Of a stretch of DNA of 44,409 nt, positions 1 through 7,357 are shown piece after piece. Within the stretch, counting starts at the first letter, position 1, and every line of letters begins with the position of its first letter. The DNA comes from Allobosea sp. LC85 (GTDB lineage: Bacteria > Pseudomonadota > Alphaproteobacteria > Rhizobiales > Beijerinckiaceae), in assembly GCF_000735605.1 (NCBI RefSeq), contig NZ_JPKG01000010.1:1-44409 (forward strand), in the 5' to 3' direction. The notes beneath the pieces were generated by a model that was given only the letters and a program-made list of their open reading frames with translations, searched no databases and had not been told where the DNA came from. Made by a program: the position numbers and the translations under genes.

Positions 1-102
1 GAGGATATCGTCGATCACTGCTGCTACGCCTGGAACAAGCTCATCGACCAGCCATGGCGCATTATGTCCATCGGCATCCGTGACTGGGCCTATCGGTTCT
101 GA
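1..102 (+). mobile_element. IS630-family transposase, C-terminal tail (partial)
   Basis: The first 33 codons read in frame to a TGA at 100-102 and end in WRIMSIGIRDWAYRF, preceded by AWNKLIDQP. This is the usual C-terminus of IS630-type (Tc1/mariner-like DDE) transposases of alphaproteobacteria. The catalytic DDE residues lie upstream of the window, so activity cannot be judged. IS630 elements insert at TA dinucleotides, and the AT-rich TATAA at 117-121 just after the stop could be the element's right end, but the opposite inverted repeat is outside the window. The next chromosomal gene ends at 182, so only about 60 bp separate it from this presumed end. Confidence 0.75.
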
Positions 103-181
103 TCAACGAGACTTGGTATAACCGGCAACCGGCAGCCTGCTACGGCTTGTGCCCGGCACGAGGACGGCATGCGGACCCGCC

Positions 182-724
182 CTACTCCGGCAGGCTCGCA
201 AAACGTGCAGCGTACTCACTCTCGATCGCCGCCTGCCTGGACCAGAAGCCGCGCGGCTTCTGCCCCGCAAGCTGGTCCTCGAGCAGGCCGAGATGCATGT
301 GCCAGCCGCCGGAGACATTCGTCATCGCAGCCTTGTCGGCGAGCTTGCGGTGGGTCAGCACCAGCAGCACCTTGCCATCCCTTGGACTGAGCTCGAAGGT
401 CACCTCCGAGGCGGGATTGCCGTCCCCCTCCCAGGTGAAGGCAAGCGCATGTGGCGGCTCGCAGCGGGTGATCGTCCCGGTCGCGAGAAATCCCTTGTCG
501 TTCATCTCGCGGTAGCGCTCGGGCGGCGGCTCGTCGGTGATCTCCGAATGCTTGAACAGAAGCTTCGTCTCACCGCCGACACGCAGGTCGAAATCGCCGG
601 AAGCCAACCAGGTGCCGCGCTTGCCGGATTCCGTCAGATAGGCCCAGACGCGTTCGACCGGCCCCGGCAGGAGCCGTTCGAACCGCACCGTGCCGCTTTC
701 GAGAACAGTGCCGTACTCACTCAT
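182..724 (-). CDS. SRPBCC (AHSA1-like) domain protein
   Basis: A 180-residue START/SRPBCC-fold protein of the AHSA1 type, a family with a helix-grip hydrophobic ligand pocket. The ligand here is unknown. Family hallmarks are the N-terminal VRFERLLPGPVERVWAYLTE, the central FDLRVGGETKLLFKH, and the C-terminal GGWHMHLGLLEDQLAG. The ATG at 724 was chosen over an in-frame ATG at 739 because a purine-rich gagaagg lies just upstream. This start overlaps the end of the ArsR-type regulator gene by 8 bp (ATGAGTGA), implying translational coupling. ArsR-SRPBCC pairs of this form are widespread in proteobacteria, and the regulator probably controls its partner. No membrane segment or signal peptide is visible. 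Confidence 0.88.
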   Translation of the reverse strand: MSEYGTVLESGTVRFERLLPGPVERVWAYLTESGKRGTWLASGDFDLRVGGETKLLFKHSEITDEPPPERYREMNDKGFLATGTITRCEPPHALAFTWEGDGNPASEVTFELSPRDGKVLLVLTHRKLADKAAMTNVSGGWHMHLGLLEDQLAGQKPRGFWSRQAAIESEYAARFASLPE

Positions 725-1043
725 CCTTCTCTCCCTCATGACTGTCGGCTTGCGCCAGTTCCTGCCCCAGTATGTCGAGCCGCGAGCCCCAGAAGCCGCG
801 GACCTTCTTCACCCAGAGATCGAATGCATCGAGGCCCTCAGGATCGAGCCGGTAGATGCGGCGTTGGCCGCTGACCTCGACCCTGACGAGGCCGGCCTCC
901 CTCAGCACCTTCAGATGCTGCGAGATCGCCGGCGCGCTGATGCTGAACCGCGCGGTGATCTCTCCGGCTGCCAGGGCACCTTCACCGAGCATCTCGATGA
1001 TGCGGCGGCGCGTCGGGTCGGCGAGAGCGATGAAGCGGTCCAT
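717..1043 (-). CDS. ArsR-family winged-helix transcriptional regulator
   Basis: A 108-residue winged-helix repressor. Residues 1-85 give the full ArsR domain: ALADPTRRRIIEMLGEG, then the recognition region ISAPAISQHLKVLREAGLV and the wing VSGQRRIYRLDPEGL. The CxC or His-rich metal sites of ArsR/SmtB metal sensors are absent, so it belongs to the large non-metal group that partners SRPBCC proteins. It is first in a two-gene operon and overlaps the SRPBCC gene by 8 bp. The upstream DNA is strikingly AT-rich and carries a repeated TTAATTAA motif, a likely autoregulatory operator. The signal it senses cannot be read from the sequence. Confidence 0.92.
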   Translation of the reverse strand: MDRFIALADPTRRRIIEMLGEGALAAGEITARFSISAPAISQHLKVLREAGLVRVEVSGQRRIYRLDPEGLDAFDLWVKKVRGFWGSRLDILGQELAQADSHEGEKDE

Positions 1044-1046
1044 GGG

Positions 1047-1091
1047 TTATTTATTAATTAATCACTTAATTAAATAAACAATTAAATTAAG
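1047..1091. promoter_or_regulatory. AT-rich operator/promoter region before the arsR-like gene
   Basis: A 45-bp patch of almost pure A/T sits in otherwise GC-rich DNA. Two copies of the self-palindromic octamer TTAATTAA lie at 1054-1061 and 1066-1073, separated by TCAC. A further ATTAAATTAA lies at 1081-1090. The two octamers are centred 12 bp apart, about one helical turn, as expected for a dimeric winged-helix repressor site. The patch starts 4 bp upstream of the regulator's ATG. The role as operator is inferred from position and symmetry. Confidence 0.5.
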
Positions 1092-1197
1092 ATCCCCCTG
1101 CCCTTGGCGCACCACCCCTGCGCGTGACGCGACTTGCCTCGCAGAGTGCGAAAGGCGACAGGGAGCGCCTACTCGACAGGCATCCTTGCAGACCACC

Positions 1198-2085
1198 ATG
1201 CCCACAAAAAGCGCCATTCTGACCGGCATCACCATGATGCTGCTCGGTATCCTCCTGTTCTCCGTGAATGACGTGCTGGGGAAATGGCTGGTCGCAACCT
1301 ATACCGTCGGCCAGGTGGTGCTGCTGCGCAGCGTCGCGGCGCTGATCGTGATCGCCCCGTTCGTGGTGAAGCAGGGTATTGGCCGCACATTGCGCCCGGA
1401 GCGGCCCTGGCTGCAGATGCTGCGCGTGACGCTTGGCTCCTGTGAAGTCGCGCTGTTCTACTGGGCGGTATCCTACCTGCCTTTGGCCGACACCATGACA
1501 CTCTGGCTCGCCGCGCCGGTCTGGGCGGTGATCCTGGCTGCGCTGCTGCTCGGAGAGCGCGTCGATGTGGGGCGCTGGCTCGCGGTCGTCGTCGGCTTCG
1601 TCGGTGTCGCCGTCGCGCTGAACCCGTCCGGCCAGAGCCTGACCCTGCCGGCCATCATCGCGCTCGTCGGCAGCGTCTCCTTCGCTGCCATGATGATCAC
1701 GGCCCGCCAATTGCGCGGCACGCCGGATGTGACGCTGGTCGCCTGGCAGACGCTGGGCGCCTTTGTCATGGGGCTGGTCCTGCTGCCCTTCGGCTGGACG
1801 ACGCCGAGCCTCGCCCATATCGGCCTGCTCGGCCTGCTCGGCATCGTCGCCATGGCCGCGCATCTCTGCGTCACCCGCTCGCTCAAGCTGGCGGAGGCCT
1901 CCGTCGTCGTGCCCTACCAATATACGCTGATCGTCTGGGCCCTGATCTTCGGCTGGTTCATTTTTGGCGACTGGCCGTCGCTCTCGATGCTGATCGGCTC
2001 AGGCCTCATCGTCGCTGCCGGCCTCGCCTTGCTCGTGCTTGAACGGCGGGCGGGAAAAACCACCGAAATGCTCGACCCGCCCTGA
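1198..2085 (+). CDS. DMT-superfamily (EamA-domain) permease
   Basis: An inner-membrane drug/metabolite transporter of about 295 residues with ten predicted hydrophobic helices arranged as two EamA repeats. The first repeat carries FSVNDVLGKWLVATYTVGQV and LPLADTMTLWLAAPVW; the second carries YQYTLIVWALIFGWFIFGDWP. The short tail ends ERRAGKTTEMLDPP. Length matches the family (280-310). The ATG at 1198 is used; a TTG four codons upstream at 1186 is an alternative because gacagg lies just before it, and neither has a strong ribosome site. The gene diverges from the ArsR pair with about 150 bp between starts. Substrates of this family range from amino acids to nucleosides, and none can be assigned here. 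Confidence 0.88.
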   Translation: MPTKSAILTGITMMLLGILLFSVNDVLGKWLVATYTVGQVVLLRSVAALIVIAPFVVKQGIGRTLRPERPWLQMLRVTLGSCEVALFYWAVSYLPLADTMTLWLAAPVWAVILAALLLGERVDVGRWLAVVVGFVGVAVALNPSGQSLTLPAIIALVGSVSFAAMMITARQLRGTPDVTLVAWQTLGAFVMGLVLLPFGWTTPSLAHIGLLGLLGIVAMAAHLCVTRSLKLAEASVVVPYQYTLIVWALIFGWFIFGDWPSLSMLIGSGLIVAAGLALLVLERRAGKTTEMLDPP

Positions 2086-2257
2086 AGCTCGTCGCGTTCC
2101 TGCCGAAGAGGCAGGCCCCGGAAACCCTCATGCACCCAATTCGCGCTCCCTGCGCAGGCGCGGCAGTCGACGCCTGCCGGTGGCCATGCCACACCAAGGG
2201 CTCATCGCAATAAGGCCGAGCCGCTAGACGAGACGAGGCCACCCCACGAGGACGCCC

Positions 2258-3388
2258 ATGGCCCTGATAACCTATCTCACCACGACCCGGTTCGGCTTCG
2301 GCGAGGTCGCCGGCATCGATGCCGATCTCTCCGCGCTGGGCATGCACAAGCCATTGATCATTGCGGACAAGGGGGTCGTCGCCGTCGGTCTGGTCGGCAC
2401 GGTTCAGGCGCATTCCCCAGCCTTGCACGCCGCCCCGGTCTTCGATGCCACGCCGACCAATCCGACCGAGGAGGCTGTGCTCGCGGCACTGACGCTCTAT
2501 CGCGAGAACGGATGCGACGGGCTTGTTGCCATTGGCGGCGGTTCGCCGATCGATCTCGCCAAGGGCGTGGCTCTGCTCGCCGGCCATGACGGGCCGCTCG
2601 AAACCTATGCGGCGATCCTCGGCGGCATTCCGAAGGTGACCGCAGCCGTCGCGCCTGTGATCGCGATCCCGACCACTTCGGGCACCGGCAGCGAAGTCGG
2701 CCGCGCGGCGCTGATCACCCTGAAGGACGGGCGCAAGCTCGGCTTCATCTCGCCGCACCTGATCCCCAGGCTCGCGATCTGCGACCCCGAACTCACGCTC
2801 GCCCTGCCTGCCTGGCTCACCGCCGCAACCGGCATGGATGCGATCACCCATTGCATCGAGACCTATCTCAGCCCGCGCGAGAACCCCCCCGCGGAGGCGA
2901 TCGCGCTCGACGGGCTGAAACGCGCGGTCGCGCATATCGAGCGCGCCGTGACGGATGGATCCGATCGGGAGGCCCGCAAGCAAATGATGATGGCGGCGCT
3001 TCAGGGCGGCCTGACCTTCCAGAAGGGCCTCGGCGCGGTGCATGCGCTCTCCCACCCGCTTGGCGGCCTCAAGGAGGTTTCGCTTCACCACGGCACGCTG
3101 AACGCCGTGCTGCTGCCGGCAGTGCTGCGCTTCAACGAGCCGGAATGCAGCCTGAAATACGCTGAGATCCGCCGCGCCCTCGGACTCGCCCCCGACACTG
3201 ACCTGGCCAGCTGGATCGCCGACCTGAGCCAACGGCTCGGCATGCCGGCCTCGCTCTCGCAAATGGGCGTACCGCGTAGTGTCGTCCCCGCAATCGCCGA
3301 AGCTGCGGTCAAGGATCACTCCACCGCGAGCAACCCGCGCGCGGCGGCAGCAGCCGATTATGCCGCAATGCTGGAAGCGTCCTTCTGA
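2258..3388 (+). CDS. iron-containing alcohol dehydrogenase (group III)
   Basis: A 376-residue cytoplasmic NAD(P)-dependent dehydrogenase of the Fe-ADH family. Visible motifs are the nucleotide-binding GGGSPIDLAKG (93-103), TTSGTGSEV (139-147), the metal-site GMDAITHCIE with D194 and H198, and GAVHALSHPLGG with H262 and H266. HHGTLNA follows at 277-283. These match the Asp-His-His-His iron or zinc ligands of FucO-type enzymes, so the protein should be active. The start at 2258 follows a purine-rich cacgaggacgccc. It stands alone in a 172-bp 5' gap after the permease. The alcohol or aldehyde substrate is not predictable from sequence. Maleylacetate reductase is a related family but lacks support here. 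Confidence 0.9.
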   Translation: MALITYLTTTRFGFGEVAGIDADLSALGMHKPLIIADKGVVAVGLVGTVQAHSPALHAAPVFDATPTNPTEEAVLAALTLYRENGCDGLVAIGGGSPIDLAKGVALLAGHDGPLETYAAILGGIPKVTAAVAPVIAIPTTSGTGSEVGRAALITLKDGRKLGFISPHLIPRLAICDPELTLALPAWLTAATGMDAITHCIETYLSPRENPPAEAIALDGLKRAVAHIERAVTDGSDREARKQMMMAALQGGLTFQKGLGAVHALSHPLGGLKEVSLHHGTLNAVLLPAVLRFNEPECSLKYAEIRRALGLAPDTDLASWIADLSQRLGMPASLSQMGVPRSVVPAIAEAAVKDHSTASNPRAAAAADYAAMLEASF

Positions 3389-3534
3389 GGAGCGGCACTC
3401 TTTTCGCAGCCGGATCGAAAATGACACAGTTGCGGTCTGGTTGCCCTTCACTGACGCCAATCACCTTGACCCTCCCCCGTCCGAACGTCATCGTGCGGGA
3501 TCAGATTCAACCAGCCTGCAAGAGGCTTGCCCCG

Positions 3535-4008
3535 ATGCGCCGCGCCCTGCTGAAAACCACCCTCGTCGCAGCGACTTGCGTTGCTGCGACCATCAGCGTC
3601 GAGGCCACGAGCCGCCGCTATGTCGACCCGGCGGAACGGGCGGAGGAGCGCATCATTCCGATGTACGGCAACCTGCCGGCCTGCGAGGATCCCGCGGTCC
3701 TCAGCGAGATCACGAGCTGGTTCAACTCACGCGAGGCCAAGTTCTGGGGTCCGCTGCAGGCTGTCGCCTATGATCGCATTCGTCCCATCGGCTTCCGGCC
3801 CTGGGGTGCCGACTTCATCCCGCGCCGTTTCTGCACCGGGCGAATCGCATTGAACGACGGCTCGCTGCACCGCATCGACTACTCCGTGCGCGAGAACCTC
3901 GGCCTCTTCGGCGTGACCTGGAACGTCAACTGGTGCGTCGACGGCCTCGACCGACACCGCTCCTACGCGCCGAACTGTCAGATGGCCCGCCCAGGCCCCG
4001 AGCGGTAA
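3535..4008 (+). CDS. conserved secreted four-cysteine protein
   Basis: A hypothetical 157-residue protein. A basic and hydrophobic N-terminus (MRRALLKTTLVAATCVAAT) indicates export. The mature part keeps four cysteines at 50, 100, 134 and 148, enough for two disulfides in the periplasm. Conserved-looking stretches are SEITSWFNSREAKFWGP, RPIGFRPWGADFIPRRFC and NVNWCVDGLDRHRSYAPNC. The ATG at 3535 is preferred over an in-frame ATG at 3421 because the longer version would bury the signal peptide behind 38 residues; agagg lies upstream of 3535. It is followed after 9 bp by RNase T2, so the two are probably co-transcribed. I recognise no named domain. The function is unknown. Confidence 0.75.
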   Translation: MRRALLKTTLVAATCVAATISVEATSRRYVDPAERAEERIIPMYGNLPACEDPAVLSEITSWFNSREAKFWGPLQAVAYDRIRPIGFRPWGADFIPRRFCTGRIALNDGSLHRIDYSVRENLGLFGVTWNVNWCVDGLDRHRSYAPNCQMARPGPER

Positions 4009-4017
4009 CATTACGCC

Positions 4018-4689
4018 GTGAGACTCCTGTGCGCCTGGCTGTCGATGCTGGCGCTGCTTGGTGTCATGGCCCCAGGCGCACAAGCCCAAGGGCAATATGG
4101 CCGCGGCGGCGTTCCCGGTGATTTCGACTTCTATGTGCTCGCCCTGTCATGGTCGCCAGGCTTCTGCGAGTTGGACGGCGGGCGCGGTCGCGCCCGCGAG
4201 CAATGCGAGAGCGGCGCCAATCTCGGCTTCGTCGTGCATGGCCTCTGGCCGCAGAACGAACGTGGCTACCCCACCGATTGCGGACCTGCCGGCCGCACGC
4301 CATCTCGCATCGCCCTGGACCAGGCCGACGGCCTGTTCCCGTCCGAAGGGCTCGCCCGCCACGAATGGCGCAAGCATGGCACGTGTTCGGGTTCGAGCCC
4401 CAGCGACTATTTTTCGGATGTCCGGCGCGCCCGCCAGAAAGTGACGATTCCTCCACCGCTGCAGAAGGCGGATCGCGATCAGAACTGGACCGCGATCGAC
4501 CTCGAGCGCGCCTTCGCGGCGGCCAATCCAGGCCTGCGCAGCGACATGATGTCGATCGCCTGCAAACGCGGCGTGCTGCAGGAGGTCAGGATCTGCTTCA
4601 GCAAGGACCTGCGCAATTTCCGCACCTGCCAGGAGGTCGACCGTTCCGGCTGCCGCACGCGCGAGATCACTGTGAAGGCTCAGCGCTGA
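4018..4689 (+). CDS. secreted ribonuclease T2 family protein
   Basis: A 223-residue periplasmic or secreted endoribonuclease that cleaves single-stranded RNA through 2',3'-cyclic phosphate intermediates. The signal peptide spans residues 1-23, ending GAQAQ. The two family active-site blocks are intact: CAS1 is FVVHGLWPQ with H74 and W77, and CAS2 is HEWRKHGTCS with H115, E116, K119 and H120. Several cysteines (C50, C63, C88, C123) suit disulfides. The start is GTG at 4018, 9 bp after the secreted four-Cys protein; no other start retains the signal peptide. Likely role is scavenging of external RNA. A link to the upstream protein is suggested only by proximity. Confidence 0.93.
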   Translation: MRLLCAWLSMLALLGVMAPGAQAQGQYGRGGVPGDFDFYVLALSWSPGFCELDGGRGRAREQCESGANLGFVVHGLWPQNERGYPTDCGPAGRTPSRIALDQADGLFPSEGLARHEWRKHGTCSGSSPSDYFSDVRRARQKVTIPPPLQKADRDQNWTAIDLERAFAAANPGLRSDMMSIACKRGVLQEVRICFSKDLRNFRTCQEVDRSGCRTREITVKAQR

Positions 4690-4720
4690 CAGAGTGCTGC
4701 GGGGCGGCTAAGACCGCTTC

Positions 4721-5572
4721 ATGAATTACCATCACAGCTTCCACGCCGGAAATTTCGCCGACATCCTCAAGCATGTCGTGCTGATGCGCATCCTGACCCA
4801 TCTCGGCGTCAAGGATGCGCCCTATCGCGTCATCGACACCCACGCCGGCGCGGGCCGCTACGATCTCGGCTCCGAGGAAGCGTTGCGCACGCATGAATGG
4901 AAGGACGGGGTGGCCCGCCTCGACCAGTCGCCGCTCGCCTCCACCGTGGAGGGCTTGCTGGCACCGTGGCGCGAAGCCGTCGCGGTCGCGCGGGAACGCC
5001 ATGGCGCCGGCAGCTACCCCGGCTCCCCCTGGCTTTGCCGACACGCCATGCGGGCGGAAGACCGGCTTATCGCCGCCGAGCTGCATCAAACCACTTACAA
5101 GAAGCTCGCCGCCGCGCTCGGTCGCGATTCGCGCTGCAAGGCGCTCGCGATCGATGGCTGGACGGCGCTGCGCGCCAATGTCCCGCCGAAGGAACGGCGC
5201 GGGCTTGTGCTGATCGACCCGCCCTTCGAGGAGAAGGACGAGTTCGCGACGATGGCCGCCGAATTCATCGCCGCCCACCGCAAATGGCCGACGGGCATCT
5301 ACGCGCTCTGGTATCCGCTCAAGGAGCGCCGCGCCGCAGACGGCCTCGTGAATTCGATCGAGGATGCCGGTATCGGCCGCCTGCTCAGGCTCGAGATCGA
5401 CGTCGATCGCCCCGACGCCGCGGGTGGCCTCGGGGCCACTGGTCTGCTTGTGGTCAATCCGCCCTGGAAACTGGCGGAGGAAGCTCTCCTCCTGTTGCCG
5501 GCACTGTGCGAACGTCTCGCGCAAGGACCGCGGCCGCGCTACCTTTGCGAGCCGATCCGCCCGGACGGCTGA
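4721..5572 (+). CDS. rlmJ: 23S rRNA (adenine(2030)-N6)-methyltransferase RlmJ
   Basis: A 283-residue SAM-dependent N6-adenine methyltransferase that modifies A2030 of 23S rRNA. The N-terminus MNYHHSFHAGNFADILKH is diagnostic of RlmJ. DTHAGAGRYDL (39-49) is the SAM-binding motif region, YPGSP occurs at 99-103, and the catalytic motif IV DPPFE is at 166-170. The length matches the family (about 280). The ATG at 4721 coincides exactly with the conserved N-terminus. It lies 31 bp after RNase T2 and may be read through from it. The last part, LVVNPPWKLAEE, is also typical. All key residues are present, so it should be functional. Confidence 0.95.
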   Translation: MNYHHSFHAGNFADILKHVVLMRILTHLGVKDAPYRVIDTHAGAGRYDLGSEEALRTHEWKDGVARLDQSPLASTVEGLLAPWREAVAVARERHGAGSYPGSPWLCRHAMRAEDRLIAAELHQTTYKKLAAALGRDSRCKALAIDGWTALRANVPPKERRGLVLIDPPFEEKDEFATMAAEFIAAHRKWPTGIYALWYPLKERRAADGLVNSIEDAGIGRLLRLEIDVDRPDAAGGLGATGLLVVNPPWKLAEEALLLLPALCERLAQGPRPRYLCEPIRPDG

Positions 5573-5602
5573 CATCTCCAGAACTTGACCGGAATTTGAC
5601 CG

Positions 5603-6204
5603 ATGCTGACCTTGCGCACCTCCCCAGCCTCTCCCTTCGGCCGCAAGGTCAAAATCGCGGCTCATGAGCACGAGCTTTTGGGCCGCATCGAGATCGTTGC
5701 GGCGGATACCACCGATCCCAAGGACACGTTGCGCGCCCAGAACCGCTCGGCAAGATTCCGGCGCTGGTGCTCGAGGACGGTTCGACACTCTTCGATTCCC
5801 GCGTCATCGCCGAGTATCTCGATCATCTCGCCGGCGGCGGCCTGATCCCGCCAGGCGAAGGGCGCTTTGCGCAGCTGCGACTGCAGGCGCTCGCAGACGG
5901 CATCTGCGATGCGGCGCTGCTTCAGGTCTATGAAGGCCGGTTCAGGACGCCCGAGATGCGCAATGCGGCCTGGGTCGAGAATCAGGCAGGAAAGGTCACG
6001 CGGGCGCTTGCCGCGCTCGAGGCGGCTCCTCCGGCTTGGTCAGGCAAACCCCGCATCGGTGAAATCGCACTGGCCTGCGCGCTGGGTTATCTCGATCTGC
6101 GCTTCGACGGGACGTGGCGGGCTACTCACCCCAAGCTGGTCGCCTGGCTCGACGATTTCGCGGCTAAGGTGCCGTCTTTCGAATCCACCCGCGTCAAGGG
6201 CTGA
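5603..6204 (+). pseudogene. glutathione S-transferase family gene with a 1-base frameshift
   Basis: Two frames together encode a GST of about 200 residues. The first frame (from ATG 5603) gives the thioredoxin-fold start MLTLRTSPASPFGRKVKIAA through LRAQN at 5743. The remainder, PLGKIPALVLEDGSTLFDS and onward to the stop at 6204, is one frame back. The expected AACCCGCTCGGC (Asn-Pro-Leu-Gly, the glutathione-site loop) reads AACCGCTCGGC at 5741-5751, so one C is missing. In the original frame the protein would stop at 5843-5845 after about 80 residues. Everything after the shift, including the C-terminal helical domain and RIGEIALACALGYLDLRF, looks intact. This may be a recent pseudogene or a sequencing error. 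No slippery heptamer is present, so programmed frameshifting is unlikely. Confidence 0.85.
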
Positions 6205-6227
6205 ACGGTCCCGAGCCATCTCGCACA

Positions 6228-6259
6228 ACAAAAAACCCGGTGGCCGAAGCCACCGGGTT
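6228..6259 (-). terminator. rho-independent terminator of the outer-membrane protein gene
   Basis: A perfect 11-bp stem, AACCCGGTGGC at 6234-6244 and GCCACCGGGTT at 6249-6259, encloses a 4-base loop. On the minus strand the loop reads TTCG (a stable tetraloop) and the stem is followed by a run of six T. It lies 28 bp downstream of the omp stop codon at 6287, exactly where a strong terminator for an abundant transcript is expected. It also faces the end of the GST pseudogene on the other strand. Confidence 0.93.
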
Positions 6260-6286
6260 CGCTCTGAGCCCCATGCGGGGATCGGA

Positions 6287-6982
6287 CTAGAACTTGTAGT
6301 TCAGGCCAGCGCGGACGACCGAGAACTTGGTCTCGACGTTCGAGGTGAAGGTGCCGCCCGGAACGTTGAACGACTCCTTGTCGAGGTCGACGTAGATGTA
6401 CTCGAGCTTCGCCGTCAGGTTGTTGGTGAAGGCGTACTCGAGGCCGGCACCGACCGTCCAACCGTACTGGGTGTTGTCGTCGCTGAACGCGATCGCGCCA
6501 GTGTTGATCTTGTTCTTCACGCTGCCGTAAGCGAAACCGCCGGTGACATACGGGAGGAACCGGTCGAAGGAGTAACCGACGCGGGCACGAACCGTACCGA
6601 ACCAGTTGATCTCGCTCGAAGCAGTGATGTTGTTGGCGAGGTTGATGGACGACGACTTCAGGTCAGCGCCCTGGAAATCGGCCTCAGCGCCGAGAACCCA
6701 CTGGCCGATCTGGTAGTTGTAGCCGATCTGGCCACCACCGGTGAAACCATCGGGATCGCTGAAGGCGCCGAGGCCGTTGACGACGCCGACCGTGGTCGAG
6801 TCGATCTGACCCCAGGCGTAACCAGCGTTGGCACCGACATAGAAGCCGGTCCAGGTGAACACGGGCGGAAGATAGATCGGGGCGGCAACCGGGCCCTTGC
6901 GGGACGGCAGATCGGCGGCAGAGGCGGCGCCGGCAACGACGAGGCCGAGGGCCGCGACGCTCGTAAGCAGGTACTTCTTCAT
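6287..6982 (-). CDS. Omp31/Omp25-type outer-membrane beta-barrel protein
   Basis: A 231-residue outer-membrane protein of the small 8-strand barrel class common in Rhizobiales. The signal peptide MKKYLLTSVAALGLVVAGAA ends ASA and is followed by ADLPSRKG. Then comes the typical WTGFYVGANAGYAWG. Repeated amphipathic strands alternate with Gly/Asn loops (GGGQIGYNYQIGQWVLGAEAD; FGTVRARVGYSFDRFLPYVTGG). The last strand FSVVRAGLNYKF ends in aromatic Phe, the barrel-assembly signal. The ATG at 6982 is set by a strong AAAGGAG site; an in-frame extension to 7120 lacks one and would mask the signal peptide. The strong terminator and ribosome site suggest high expression. The family often acts as an abundant structural surface protein. 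Confidence 0.95.
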   Translation of the reverse strand: MKKYLLTSVAALGLVVAGAASAADLPSRKGPVAAPIYLPPVFTWTGFYVGANAGYAWGQIDSTTVGVVNGLGAFSDPDGFTGGGQIGYNYQIGQWVLGAEADFQGADLKSSSINLANNITASSEINWFGTVRARVGYSFDRFLPYVTGGFAYGSVKNKINTGAIAFSDDNTQYGWTVGAGLEYAFTNNLTAKLEYIYVDLDKESFNVPGGTFTSNVETKFSVVRAGLNYKF

Positions 6983-7357
6983 TTTTGACTCCTTTAGTCG
7001 TCGCTGGTGCCGGCGTGGCCCGGCGGTGATGTCGATGACGCCTTTATAGCCCGCAATGGCGTCGATGTCTGTTGCGGCCAAAGCACAGGTACATTGCAGA
7101 CCGCGGCAAAAATGCGGCACGAATGGGGATGACTAAGACCAATTGTTCAACGCCCGTTAATTATTATTAAGTCACTGTGAATGGTAAATCGAATACTAAC
7201 GGCGCCTGACCGTATAGTGGAAGCAAGCAGGGAACGCAGGCCGTATCCTAAGGTTCCAGACAAAATGCGGCCACAATCTGACGCGGTGCTTCGCTTGCTC
7301 GTTCCGGGCCTGCATGCTTAAGCCTTGCAGCACAGGCCACGGAATGGACCAGGATCG
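6983..7357. promoter_or_regulatory. 375-bp intergenic region between omp and glycosyltransferase
   Basis: No gene is seen here. The omp gene leaves to the left and the glycosyltransferase to the right, so both promoters should lie in it. The stretch around 7140-7200 is AT-rich relative to the window (GTTAATTATTATTAAGTCAC), as expected for a promoter or its upstream element. On the minus strand a TATAAA-like hexamer lies at about 7044-7049, but I could not place a well-spaced -35, so no exact promoter is called. No rho-independent terminator is visible. Confidence 0.4.

Noticed and set aside
5735..5770. Programmed ribosomal frameshift in the GST gene
   Set aside because: No slippery heptamer and no downstream structure were seen; a single lost C in a run of three explains the shift simply.
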